38,393 bases of DNA from Leisingera sp. ANG-Vp (GTDB taxonomy: Bacteria; Pseudomonadota; Alphaproteobacteria; Rhodobacterales; Rhodobacteraceae), in the NCBI RefSeq assembly GCF_000813725.1, contig NZ_JWLD01000030.1:1-38393 (forward strand), written 5' to 3'. The position numbers were made by a program, and so were the translations under genes. Positions 24,773 through 33,320 of the stretch are shown in pieces. The notes under the pieces are model-generated. The model made no database searches and was not told the origin of the DNA. It worked only from the letters and a program-made list of their open reading frames with translations. Each line of letters begins with the position of its first letter. Position 1 is the first letter of the stretch.

Positions 24773-26077
24773 GTGAGCCAGTCCCACAGCCAGAAAATCA
24801 GCAAGCCAATGACCCCGGCTGAACGATTGAACCGGATAACCGAGGACGCCATGTGTATCGGCTGCGGTCTGTGCCAGTCTGTGGCAGGCCCGGATACCGT
24901 CCGCATGGAGCTGGTCGAGACCGGTTACGAACGCCCGGTGGTGCGTGGCGATTTGTGCCATGAAACGGTCGACCGGATCATGGATCTCTGCCCTGGCACC
25001 CGTGTTGAAGGCCTGCCCGAGGCCGCCCAGGATGCTGGTACCAGGCACGATCTGGTTTGGGGAGCTTACCAGCAGATGGCGCTGGCCTATGCCGCAGACC
25101 CCGAAGTGCGCCATGCCGGCTCTACCGGCGGCGTGCTAACGGCACTGGGCATGTTTCTGGTCGAAACCGGCGAAGTTGATTTTATTCTGCATGCCAGGGC
25201 TTCAGACAGGGTGCCCACTTTTGGCGACCGCACGGTTTCCGAAACCGCGGCGGCGGTGCTGGCTGGTGCAGGCTCGCGCTACGGCCCCACGGCTCCGCTC
25301 ATCGATGTGCTGGAGCAATTGGATAAGGGGCGCCCGTTCGCCTTCGTCGGCAAGCCTTGCGACATTGCGGCGCTGCGTAATCTGGCGCGGGTGGACATGC
25401 GGGTGAATGAGCTGGTGAAATACATGCTGACCCCGGTTTGCGGCGGCTTCATGCCGCCACAGGGCATGTCTCGATTCCTGGAGCAGGACCTTGGCCTGGA
25501 TCCGGAACAGGTCACCGGTTTCCGCTACCGCGGCTACGGCTGCCCTGGCCCGACCCGGGTCGAGATGCGCGACGGTACCGTGGTAGAAAAACGCTACACC
25601 GATTTCTGGGGCACGGACGAAAGCATGTGGGTTCTGCCCTTCCGCTGCAAGGTTTGCCCGGACGGCATTGGCGAGTCCGCCGATATCGCCGCCTCGGATA
25701 CCTGGCCTGGCGGCTCGCCAGATCCGGAAACCGAAGACGATGACCCCGGCACCAATGCCATCGTGGTGCGCAGCGCCCGCGGTGCCGATTTAGTGCGCCG
25801 GGCGGCAGAGGCAGGCTATCTGACCGTTACCGACGAAGTGGATCCGCGCTACATGGACAGCGTCCAGCCGCACCAGCGCAACAAGAAATACGCTGCCGGT
25901 GCCCGCTTCGAGGGTCTGCGCGCGGAGGGCAAAACCGTGCCCCGCACCGCCCGCCTGCGGCTGGACGCGCTGATGGCGGACCTGGGTTCCGAAGATGCTG
26001 CCTTTCAGCGCGATGGCACGCGGGAGCGGGTGCGGATCGGCAAGGCATCGGAGCCAACACCCAAGCCCAAGGACTAA
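24773..26077 (+). CDS. Coenzyme F420 hydrogenase/dehydrogenase beta-subunit-like iron-sulfur flavoprotein (FrhB/FdhB family)
   Basis: 434 residues. The N-terminal part has an iron-sulfur motif MCIGCGLC (C28, C31, C34) with further Cys at 62 and 73 (LC...LCPG). The FrhB/FdhB N- and C-terminal domains follow: GSTGGVLTALGMFLVETG, FVGKPCDIAALRNLA, and a later Cys pair with a flavin region FRCKVCPDGIGESADIAASD. The family includes F420-reducing subunits as well as F420-independent reductases of chlorophyll metabolism such as BciB and HCAR. No F420 or hydrogenase partner gene is visible, so the electron donor and substrate are unknown. The GTG start is preceded by GGAGG. The last about 20 residues are a Lys/Pro-rich tail. 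Confidence 0.85.
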   Translation: MSQSHSQKISKPMTPAERLNRITEDAMCIGCGLCQSVAGPDTVRMELVETGYERPVVRGDLCHETVDRIMDLCPGTRVEGLPEAAQDAGTRHDLVWGAYQQMALAYAADPEVRHAGSTGGVLTALGMFLVETGEVDFILHARASDRVPTFGDRTVSETAAAVLAGAGSRYGPTAPLIDVLEQLDKGRPFAFVGKPCDIAALRNLARVDMRVNELVKYMLTPVCGGFMPPQGMSRFLEQDLGLDPEQVTGFRYRGYGCPGPTRVEMRDGTVVEKRYTDFWGTDESMWVLPFRCKVCPDGIGESADIAASDTWPGGSPDPETEDDDPGTNAIVVRSARGADLVRRAAEAGYLTVTDEVDPRYMDSVQPHQRNKKYAAGARFEGLRAEGKTVPRTARLRLDALMADLGSEDAAFQRDGTRERVRIGKASEPTPKPKD

Positions 26078-26130
26078 ACCAAGCTCCGGCGCTCAGGCCC
26101 CAGTCAGCGCGCCGTGTGAGCAAGCCAGCT

Positions 26131-26157
26131 GCCCGGCCGGCCAATTCGGCGCCGGGC
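26131..26157. terminator. Hairpin between convergent FrhB-like gene and LysR gene
   Basis: GCCCGGC (26131-26137) pairs with GCCGGGC (26151-26157) across a 13-base centre that can pair further (GGCC/CGGC). It lies between the two stops and may serve both strands; no U-tract is evident. Confidence 0.45.
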
Positions 26158-26162
26158 GGTTA

Positions 26163-27089
26163 TCAGCCAGGCCCGTCTTTTGAGCGAACCAGTTCGTCCA
26201 GCAAGGCCTTGACCTGCGCTGTCTTCGGCGGCCCCGCTTTTTGCAAGGCCGCCGGTTTCGGCAGGATCGCAAAATATGAATAGGGCAGTGGCAGCCCCAG
26301 CGGATCCGGAAAGATGAAGCCCGACTTGTCCGGCGCCGCATCAGTCAGCATTTTCGGCACCAGAGCCATGCCGGTCCCTTGTGAGGCAAGGGCAAAGGCC
26401 ACCGCAGCACCGCCGGCGCGCAGGCCTTTGCGCACATCAGGGTTCTTGGCCGTGCCTGACGCGCGGTACCAGCCCGCCCAGGTCGGATGCGATGCGTATT
26501 GCTCGCCCCAGTCGGTGTGGATCAGCAGGTGGTCCGGCACAGCGGCCATGCCGGCAGGCTTGATATGCTGGTCATGAAACGCCCGGGTGCAGAATGGATA
26601 GGCCACATCCTTGAAAATCGGCACTGTCGCATGCTGCGGATACAGATGGCTCTCGTAGGTGACCCGGATATCAGTGGGCGTGCCCAGAAGATCCACTGGA
26701 TCCGGCTCGATCCGCAGTTCAATGCCGGTTTCGGGATACAGTTTCCGGAACCGGGAAACAGCGGGAGCCACCCATTTTTCTGCCAAAGACTGAATTGTGC
26801 TGATGGCAATGCGCGAACGGGCTTCATTTTCCAGAAGCTGATCGGTGACCGCAGATATTCCCATCAGCGCCTCTGAAATGGCCGGGTAGTATGAGCGCCC
26901 CGCATCCGTCAGAAGCAAGCTGTTGTGGGTGCGGCGAAACAGCGTTTTTCCTAAAAATTCCTCGGCTTTGCGAACTTGCATACTGACCGCAGCAGGCGAA
27001 ACGCCAAGCTCGGAAGCTGCAGAGGTGAAGCCGCCCAGGCGCACTGCAGCCTCAAAGGCTTTGAGAGAGTTGAGCGGGGGAAGGCGCAT
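26163..27089 (-). CDS. LysR-family transcriptional regulator
   Basis: 308 residues from the ATG at 27089; the open frame runs further upstream but the family begins at MRLPPLNSLKAFEAAVRLGG. Helix-turn-helix at about residues 17-40 (GGFTSAASELGVSPAAVSMQVRKAEE), then a LysR effector domain. The N-terminus MRLPPLNSLKAFEAA is that of the GcvA/AmpR branch. It is divergent from the cyclodeaminase-like and lyase-like genes across about 105 bases, the usual LysR arrangement, and so probably controls them. Confidence 0.9.
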   Translation of the reverse strand: MRLPPLNSLKAFEAAVRLGGFTSAASELGVSPAAVSMQVRKAEEFLGKTLFRRTHNSLLLTDAGRSYYPAISEALMGISAVTDQLLENEARSRIAISTIQSLAEKWVAPAVSRFRKLYPETGIELRIEPDPVDLLGTPTDIRVTYESHLYPQHATVPIFKDVAYPFCTRAFHDQHIKPAGMAAVPDHLLIHTDWGEQYASHPTWAGWYRASGTAKNPDVRKGLRAGGAAVAFALASQGTGMALVPKMLTDAAPDKSGFIFPDPLGLPLPYSYFAILPKPAALQKAGPPKTAQVKALLDELVRSKDGPG

Positions 27090-27195
27090 GGCTTTGGCTC
27101 CTTCTGCATCAGAAAAACTTAGGCAAGGCTTACATTTTCCGGTCTGTAACGCCAGCGTCCAAGGGCCATGATGGCAAAAAACAAGGATGACGCGC
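27090..27195. promoter_or_regulatory. Divergent control region of LysR and cyclodeaminase/lyase genes
   Basis: 106 bases. CTTAGGCAAGGCTTAC (27119-27134) is a candidate LysR site of the loose T-N11-A type, without perfect symmetry. AAGGA at 27183-27187 sets the start of the plus-strand gene at 27196. Confidence 0.35.
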
Positions 27196-28203
27196 ATGGC
27201 AAAGATTGAAATCGAGTACCTGGGGCAGCCTGAGATCGACCAGGTGGGCCTCACCAATGACGATATCCTAAACGCCATCGAGCAGGGGCTGATCGCGGCA
27301 GGCCAGGGCAAGACTGTGATCGAGCCGCGGATGCATCTGACGCCGGATCCGGCCTTCAACGGCCACTTCAACGTGCTGCGCGGCTATGTCGAGCCGCTTG
27401 GCTACGCCGGGGTCAAGGTGGTCGGGGATTTCGTCGACAACTACAAACAGGGGCTGCCGTCGGAACTGGCGCTGTTGAACCTGTTCTGCCCGCGCACCGG
27501 CGTGCCGCGCGCAGTGATTGACGCGGCAGGCATCACCGACATGCGCACAGGCGCGCTGACCGCGCTGGGAGCGAAATGGCTGGGGCCCAAGAACCCCAAG
27601 GTGCTGGGCCATGTGGGCGCCCGCGGCACGTCTTACTGGAATGTGCGGCTGCTGGACCACCTGTTTGATTTCGAGGAGATCCGGGTGCATTCCCGCCGCC
27701 CGGAAAGCCGCGATGCCTTCGGCGAACGCCTGAGCCGGGATCTTGGCAAGAAAGTCATCGTCACAGAAGACTGGCAGAGCTGCCTGGAGGGCGCCGACAT
27801 CCTGATCGAGGCCACCCGCCTCAACCAGCCAACGCCGATGTTTGACCGTTCCTGGGTGAAAAAAGGCGCCTTTGTTGTGCCGTATGGCACCATGAGCGCG
27901 CTGCCGCTGGATTTCACCGAAGGCTTCGACAAATTTGTGATGGATGACCTGGGGCAAATGCGGGCGGGGCATCTGGGGGCGCTCAGGCCGCATATCGATG
28001 CCGGGCTGATCAGCGAACAGAGCTTTTATGCCGAGATCGGCGAAATCGCAGCCGGGCTGAAGCCGGGCCGCGAAACAGACGAGGAAACCATCCTGTTCTG
28101 GCACCGCGGTATGTCGACCGGCGATATTGCTCTGGGCGCCCGCATTCTGGACAAGGCCCGGGAAATGGGCATCGTCCAGAACCTGCTGTACCGGGATGCA
28201 TGA
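27196..28203 (+). CDS. Ornithine cyclodeaminase/mu-crystallin-family protein
   Basis: 335 residues. Family features: GVKVVGDFVDN with the substrate-proximal Lys, TDMRTGALTALGAKWL with the carboxylate-binding Arg, a nucleotide-binding turn HVGARGTS before a Rossmann half, and a conserved Asp region DDLGQMRAGHLG. Members include ornithine cyclodeaminase, ketimine and pyrroline-2-carboxylate reductases, and amino-acid dehydrogenases, so the reaction is open; an NAD(P)-linked imine reduction or deamination is likely. The start at 27196 is chosen over ATG 27187 because AAGGA precedes it. It overlaps the next gene by eight bases, so the two products probably act together. Confidence 0.85.
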   Translation: MAKIEIEYLGQPEIDQVGLTNDDILNAIEQGLIAAGQGKTVIEPRMHLTPDPAFNGHFNVLRGYVEPLGYAGVKVVGDFVDNYKQGLPSELALLNLFCPRTGVPRAVIDAAGITDMRTGALTALGAKWLGPKNPKVLGHVGARGTSYWNVRLLDHLFDFEEIRVHSRRPESRDAFGERLSRDLGKKVIVTEDWQSCLEGADILIEATRLNQPTPMFDRSWVKKGAFVVPYGTMSALPLDFTEGFDKFVMDDLGQMRAGHLGALRPHIDAGLISEQSFYAEIGEIAAGLKPGRETDEETILFWHRGMSTGDIALGARILDKAREMGIVQNLLYRDA

Positions 28204-29731
28204 GGTGCAGGCCCTGCGGCTGGATGGCAGCTCTCTGACGGTTGCGGCGCTAAGCCAGGCCGCCCTGCAGTCGCTGCCCGTCGAACTTGATCCCGCGGGG
28301 CTGCAGGCCATGGCCCGATCCCATGCGCTGGTTGGCCGGATGATCCGCGACAAGGTGCCGGTCTACGGGGTGACCACCGGGCTTGGGGCACGGGCCACCG
28401 AAGTGCTCAGCGCCTGGGCGCTTGCGGAGTTTTCGCTGCAAACCCTGCGCGGCCGGGCCCATGCGATCGGTCCGGAAGAAGCACCGGAAGTTGTGCGGGC
28501 CGGGCTGATTGTGCGGCTGAATACGATGCTCAAGGGGCACAGTGCTGCGCGGCCCGAAGTGGCACAGCATATTGCGGCCTGCCTGAACGCGGGCCTTACA
28601 CCGGTGGCCGGGCAGATTGGTTCGATCGGTGCGGCGGACCTTGTTCTGAATGCCACCGTCGGCCTGGCACTGGTGGGCGAGGGGCGGATGCGCGATGCCA
28701 GGGGGCGCGCAGGTCCGAGCGCAGACATGATCCAGGCGCAGGGCATCGACCCTCTGACGCTGGCGCCGCGTGACGGGCTGGCGCTGGCCAACCATGCGGG
28801 CGCGGTCAGCGGCATGGCGGCATTGGCGGTCTCCAAAGCTGTGTGCGCCTTTGAAGCGGCACAGACCGCCGCTGCATTGTCCATGGAGGGGTTCCGGGCG
28901 AATACCGGCCCCTTGGCGCCGAGCGTGCTGATGGTCAAGCCTTATCCCGGGCAATTGCAGGCGGCTGAGGGCCTGCGCCGGCGCCTCGCCGGCGGTGCGC
29001 TGTTCGAGCCGGGCCAGGCGCGGCGGCTGCAGGATCCGCTGTCCTTCCGCAACATCGCCCAGATCCACGGCACAACAGGCATGGCACTGGCCCGTGCGGT
29101 GGAATGCCTGGAGGTCGAAATCAACAGCTCCAGCGACAACCCCGTTGCCTTTGCAGACAGCGGCGGGATGACCTCTTGCGGCGCTTATTTCACCGCCGAG
29201 ATCACCAGCGTGATCGAAACCCTGAACCGGGCGCTGGTGCCTCTGGCAATGGCGCAACTGGCCCGGGTGGCCAAGCTCTTGAACCCGGAGTTCAGCGGCC
29301 TGCCGAATTTCCTGGCGATGCCAGACAGTGCTTCCAACGGTTTTGCCCCTGTGATGAAGGCAGCTGAGGCGCTGGTGGCGGAGCTGGCCCATGCCGCTCA
29401 GCCGGTGCCCATCTGGCCCAGTCTCAATGCCAATGGCGTCGAGGATTGCCTGACCGGTTCGCCGGCTGCTGCCAAGGCGCTGCTCAGAATTACCGCACAC
29501 CTGCAGCGGCTTACTGCAATCGAGCTGCTGGCGGCCTGCCAGGCGGTGGAGCTGCGCGGGGACGCCGGTTCACTGGGCTGTTTCCTGTCTGATGCCTGTG
29601 CGCATATCCGCAAGATCTCGCCCGCGCTGACCGAAGACCGGCCGCTGGGAGAGGATATTGAGCAGCTTGCGGAGGCCGTGGCGCAAAACCGCTTCGCTGC
29701 GGGTCCTGGGCCAGCTGACGCCACTTCCTGA
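28196..29731 (+). CDS. MIO-less aromatic amino acid lyase (HAL/PAL superfamily), copy 1
   Basis: 511 residues, HAL-like length and fold signatures: VYGVTTGLGA (Y57, as in HAL YGINTG), H89 in RAHAIG, N199 in GLALANHAG, QDPLSFR (R285), EINSSSDNP, and E416 in NGVEDCL. Where active HAL/PAL enzymes have G-A-S-G-D-L, this protein reads GSIGAADLV (142-150): the Ser is absent and one residue is missing, so the MIO group cannot form. It is therefore not an ordinary histidine ammonia-lyase. MIO-free members are known, for instance ergothionase, which eliminates trimethylamine. It overlaps the cyclodeaminase-family gene. Substrate unknown. Confidence 0.85.
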   Translation: MHEVQALRLDGSSLTVAALSQAALQSLPVELDPAGLQAMARSHALVGRMIRDKVPVYGVTTGLGARATEVLSAWALAEFSLQTLRGRAHAIGPEEAPEVVRAGLIVRLNTMLKGHSAARPEVAQHIAACLNAGLTPVAGQIGSIGAADLVLNATVGLALVGEGRMRDARGRAGPSADMIQAQGIDPLTLAPRDGLALANHAGAVSGMAALAVSKAVCAFEAAQTAAALSMEGFRANTGPLAPSVLMVKPYPGQLQAAEGLRRRLAGGALFEPGQARRLQDPLSFRNIAQIHGTTGMALARAVECLEVEINSSSDNPVAFADSGGMTSCGAYFTAEITSVIETLNRALVPLAMAQLARVAKLLNPEFSGLPNFLAMPDSASNGFAPVMKAAEALVAELAHAAQPVPIWPSLNANGVEDCLTGSPAAAKALLRITAHLQRLTAIELLAACQAVELRGDAGSLGCFLSDACAHIRKISPALTEDRPLGEDIEQLAEAVAQNRFAAGPGPADATS

Positions 29732-29997
29732 TCAGCCCCAGCGCTCAGATTGCTGAACGCCGTCATCCAGTGCTGCAGAGCGCCTTGAAGCCATGCTGTT
29801 TCTAGCACGTGGCAGGCAAAGCTGCGGTGCAGCAAAAGGACCCTGGCAGACGCAGGTAATCTGCTGTGCGTTCACGTTTCTTTATTGATGATCGCGTATT
29901 GGTTCCGGGCCGCAGGCAGTCTCTGCCAGCCGGGCAGGCAGGCGGCAATTTGTTTACGCGCATTTACCAGCGCCAGAATGAAAGTCGGAAACAGCGC

Positions 29998-32499
29998 ATG
30001 GCAACACCGGATTGGGTTAATGACCTCGTGGCCTCCAAGACCGGCACCGAAGGCGATGACAAACTGGACGGCACCACTGGCGACGACACCATCGACGCCG
30101 GAGCGGGGGAGGATACTGTTGCCGGTGAAGAGGGCAACGACGTTATTGAGGCCGGCGCGGGAAATGACACGGTCTACGGCGACATGGGCGACGGCTTCGA
30201 GCAGGGTCTGGACGCCTCGCCGCTGGTGCTGGACATCAACAACATCCAAAGCATCTCCCACGACGGTTCGACCGGAACCGCTGGCAATTACGCTGTCTTC
30301 AGCGACATCGCGACTCTGGACGACGGCACCAAAGTCTGGGGCAGGCTGGTGCTGGTGGAGAAATCCAATCCGGATATGTCGGTGGAGTTCGGCTACACCG
30401 CGGGGGCGGAAATCCTGCTGGACGGCGATCAGCCGGGCGACCAGGCGACATTCCGGCTGGAATTCTATGATCCGGACACAGGCGAGCCCGTCTTTCTGAA
30501 CTCCACCGCCACGTTTAACGACGTCGATGACAACAGCGGCTATGGCGATGCCGAAGCGGTGATCATCGATGGCAACAGCTTCACGTCTTTCGGAGTGGCG
30601 GCGGATACCTCCCTGAGCACCCAGGTCGACGGAGGAATGGTGACCGCCACCGGGTCCGAACTGAACGACTACACGGATCAGGACGCCTGGTTCTCGGCCG
30701 GGTTTGAAGACCGGTCCTCGATCGAGTTCACCTTGCAGACGCGTGATGGCCTGGCCGGGTTCACCCTTTCCGGAAGCATGATCGACGATCCGGTGGTAAC
30801 GCCTATCGAGCAGGGGGCGGATACCGTTCTGGCCGGAGAAGGCAACGATGTGGTCTATGGCCAGGGCGGGGATGACGCCCTGTACGGCGAGGCCGGCGAC
30901 GACAGCATGGAAGGCGGCGACGGCGACGACCTTATGGAAGGCGGCGAGGGCGCTGACACGCTGATCGGCGGCGAGGGCGGCGATACCATCGCAGGCGGAG
31001 ACGGCGATGACTACATCGAAGGCGGGGCCGGCAATGACAGCCTGACCACGGGCCTTGGCAACGACACCCTGATCGGCGGCGAAGGCGATGACACGCTCAG
31101 GAACTCGGCTGGGGATGACAGCCTTGTCGGCGGTGTAGGCAACGACAGCATCGTGGCCACCGACGGCAACGACACCCTGGATGGCGGCGCGGGCAATGAC
31201 ACGCTTTACGGCGGCAACGACGATGACCTGCTGATCGGCGGTGCGGATGCAGACCTGATGTTTGGCGAGGCCGATCAGGATATTTTCCTGATGTCCGACG
31301 GCTTCGGCAATGACACTCTGGAGGGCGGCGAGGCTGGAACCGACAACGATGCGGTTGACCTGACGTCTGTTACTTCGGGGCTGACCGTCACCTATTCGGG
31401 AGACGAGGCCGGCACGATCACCGATGGCACGGACACCATTTCGTTCTCCGAGATCGAAATCCTGAAACTGACGGATCAGGCCGATGTTGTGGATGCGGCA
31501 AGCGACAGCGCCGGGGTGGTCATCGATGCGGGGGCGGGTGATGACACAGTCACCTTCGGTGCCGGCAATGACTATATCACCAGCGGCAGCGGCTATGACG
31601 AACTGGTCCTGACCGGATCCGGCGGCATCGACACTGTCAGCGACTTCAGCATTGCTGACGATGACAACGACGGTTTCTATAACGACCAGCTGGACGTCTC
31701 GGCCCTGACAGGCGGCACCGGGCCGCTTGGTGCGGTTCGGGCCTGGGATGTTTCCGTGACCGATGACGGTTCAGGCAACGCCCTGCTGTCTTTCCCCAGC
31801 GGGGAACAGCTGGTTCTTGAGGGCGTGGCCCCATCCCAGATCTCAAGCGGTCCGCAGCTGTATGCAGCGGGCATTCCCTGTTTCACACCGGGCGTGCTGC
31901 TTGCGACTAAACGCGGCGCGGTCCCCGCAGGGCAGATCCGGGTCGGAGATATGGTGCAAACCGCGGACAACGGCTACCAGCCGGTGATCTGGGTTGGCAC
32001 ACGCACCCTGAACGCAGCAGAACTCGAGCAGAACCCGCACCTGAGACCTTTTTGCCTTCGTCCGGGCGGCTTGCTGTCTCCTGAGCGGCCAATGCTTCTG
32101 TCTCCGCAGCACCGCTTGCTTGCCGGCCGCCGGACCTTTGGGCAGGACACCGGCTTTGGCGAGAGCTTCCTTTCCGCAAAACTGCTGGCGGAAATCGACC
32201 GCAGCTGCACCCAGCAAATCAGCGCTGCAGCGCCGGTCACCTATGTGCATCTGATGACAGAGCGGCACGAAGTGATTTTTGCGGAAGGCATTGCGACCGA
32301 AACCTTCTGGCCGGGACCTGAAGCGGTCCGCGGCCTATGTGCCGAGGGCAGGCGCGAACTGCTGGCGCTGTTTCCAGAACTGGCAGCCGTCCATGGCTTG
32401 TCCGGCGAGGACGGGCGGCTGCATGTCCGCAAAGCCTACGGAGGCCTTGCCCGCAACCCGCTCAGGCGGCGCGATCTGCAATTTCTGCGCGCTGCTTGA
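29998..32499 (+). CDS. RTX calcium-binding protein with C-terminal Hint domain
   Basis: 833 residues. The start at 29998 (MATPDWVND) is chosen because homologues start so and GGAA lies about eight bases upstream. Glycine/Asp-rich nonapeptide repeats occur at about residues 16-60 and again at 275-430, binding Ca2+ as a beta-roll. Between them is a domain of about 200 residues of no recognised family. From about residue 626 a Hint domain begins at PCFTPG (C628) and runs through GDMVQTADNGYQPVIWVG, LSPQHRLL and EVIFAEGIATETFWP. Such proteins are secreted in Rhodobacteraceae, probably by type I export; no transporter is visible here. Their role is poorly known. Confidence 0.9.
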   Translation: MATPDWVNDLVASKTGTEGDDKLDGTTGDDTIDAGAGEDTVAGEEGNDVIEAGAGNDTVYGDMGDGFEQGLDASPLVLDINNIQSISHDGSTGTAGNYAVFSDIATLDDGTKVWGRLVLVEKSNPDMSVEFGYTAGAEILLDGDQPGDQATFRLEFYDPDTGEPVFLNSTATFNDVDDNSGYGDAEAVIIDGNSFTSFGVAADTSLSTQVDGGMVTATGSELNDYTDQDAWFSAGFEDRSSIEFTLQTRDGLAGFTLSGSMIDDPVVTPIEQGADTVLAGEGNDVVYGQGGDDALYGEAGDDSMEGGDGDDLMEGGEGADTLIGGEGGDTIAGGDGDDYIEGGAGNDSLTTGLGNDTLIGGEGDDTLRNSAGDDSLVGGVGNDSIVATDGNDTLDGGAGNDTLYGGNDDDLLIGGADADLMFGEADQDIFLMSDGFGNDTLEGGEAGTDNDAVDLTSVTSGLTVTYSGDEAGTITDGTDTISFSEIEILKLTDQADVVDAASDSAGVVIDAGAGDDTVTFGAGNDYITSGSGYDELVLTGSGGIDTVSDFSIADDDNDGFYNDQLDVSALTGGTGPLGAVRAWDVSVTDDGSGNALLSFPSGEQLVLEGVAPSQISSGPQLYAAGIPCFTPGVLLATKRGAVPAGQIRVGDMVQTADNGYQPVIWVGTRTLNAAELEQNPHLRPFCLRPGGLLSPERPMLLSPQHRLLAGRRTFGQDTGFGESFLSAKLLAEIDRSCTQQISAAAPVTYVHLMTERHEVIFAEGIATETFWPGPEAVRGLCAEGRRELLALFPELAAVHGLSGEDGRLHVRKAYGGLARNPLRRRDLQFLRAA
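30820..31265 (+). repeat. RTX nonapeptide repeat block (within the RTX-Hint gene)
   Basis: About 16 imperfect repeats of the form GGxGxDxLx at protein level, coded by related DNA (GGCGGCGA-GGCAACGACAC-like). Ca2+-binding beta-roll; protein-coding, not a CRISPR. Confidence 0.85.
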
Positions 32500-32665
32500 C
32501 CGCATAATTCCGGAACGGGTTTCTCCGCCGCTGCGGGGAGGCTCCCAGCCGCAGAAAGATCAGCTGCCCAGCCTTAGGAACTTTGACCCCGGACAGGAAG
32601 CCCGGGTGAAGCCTGCGTTGCGGAACCGGTTAACTTTGCTGGCTGCTCAGCGAAAACAGGTAAAT

Positions 32666-32695
32666 TTCACTTATCAATTACGGTATACAAGTGAA
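32666..32695. promoter_or_regulatory. Inverted repeat upstream of the GlmS-like gene
   Basis: TTCACTT (32666-32672) and AAGTGAA (32689-32695) are a perfect seven-base inverted repeat with a 16-base centre containing TATAC. It lies 75 bases before the GlmS-like start in an AT-rich patch between RTX-Hint and this gene, and is a plausible repressor or activator site. Confidence 0.5.
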
Positions 32696-32770
32696 TTCAA
32701 TTGAATGAATCGGCCGTCCCGAACAACCGTACACAAACACCACTCGCATCCACGCAAAAGGGGCGTGACC

Positions 32771-33292
32771 ATGTTCGGTCAGCATGAAACATTCAAGGCA
32801 GTTCTTGGCGTCAGCGGCGCAGACTGCCCCATTCTTGGCAGCAGCATCATCCGTAAGCGGCTGGAGCAAAACGGGGTGCGGATCACCGGCCCGGCGATCA
32901 GCGCGGACCGGCAGGCGCTGGTCGCTGCCGCCAGGGAAACCGGGGCTGATGCGATCCTGATTTCCTGCAGCTACGGGCACGGAGAAGCGACATGCCGCGG
33001 CCTGCGGGACCTGTGCCAGGCAAGCGGGCTGAAGGGGATCACCTTGTATGCGGGCGGCAATCTGATGGCCGGCGACACCGGCTTTGCCGTGGTTGAGCAG
33101 ACTTTCCGGGCGATGGGCTATGACCGGGTGTTTCCGCCTTTGGTCTCACTGGCATTGGTCGCGGAGCAGCTGAAGGAAGACATCCGCCGCAAGCGCAGAT
33201 CCCTGAAAGGGCGCATTGCCGGGCCCGCGCGGCTGCGCAACACGGCAAATCCCGCCGGGCTGAACCTGGCTTTTGCCCATATGTACGGCTGA
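32771..33292 (+). CDS. Glutamate mutase S-subunit-like cobalamin-domain protein lacking the cobalt-ligand histidine
   Basis: 173 residues. The first 125 closely follow the small subunit of coenzyme B12-dependent glutamate (methylaspartate) mutase: VLGVSGADC, ISCSYGHGEATCRGLRDLC, GLKGITLYAGGNL, TFRAMGYDRVFPP. The signature D-x-H-x-x-G, whose His ligates cobalt, here reads DCPILG (D18, P20, G23), so the His is gone. The G-G motif (95-96) is kept. A basic tail of about 40 residues is extra to the usual about 137. No large subunit is in the window. AGGGG upstream sets the start at 32771 rather than 32705. It may be a degenerate or repurposed B12-domain protein. Confidence 0.8.
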   Translation: MFGQHETFKAVLGVSGADCPILGSSIIRKRLEQNGVRITGPAISADRQALVAAARETGADAILISCSYGHGEATCRGLRDLCQASGLKGITLYAGGNLMAGDTGFAVVEQTFRAMGYDRVFPPLVSLALVAEQLKEDIRRKRRSLKGRIAGPARLRNTANPAGLNLAFAHMYG

Positions 33293-33320
33293 CTTCAGAA
33301 ATCCCGCCTGTGCCGGTTCT

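Noticed and set aside
28196-29731. Annotation as histidine ammonia-lyase (hutH)
   Set aside because: The MIO-forming Ser is absent and the loop is one residue short, so the HAL reaction in its usual form is not possible. The same applies to 35257-36780.
30820-31265. Repetitive DNA as a CRISPR array
   Set aside because: The repeats are in frame, imperfect, 27 bases in period and encode Gly/Asp nonapeptides; there are no spacers.
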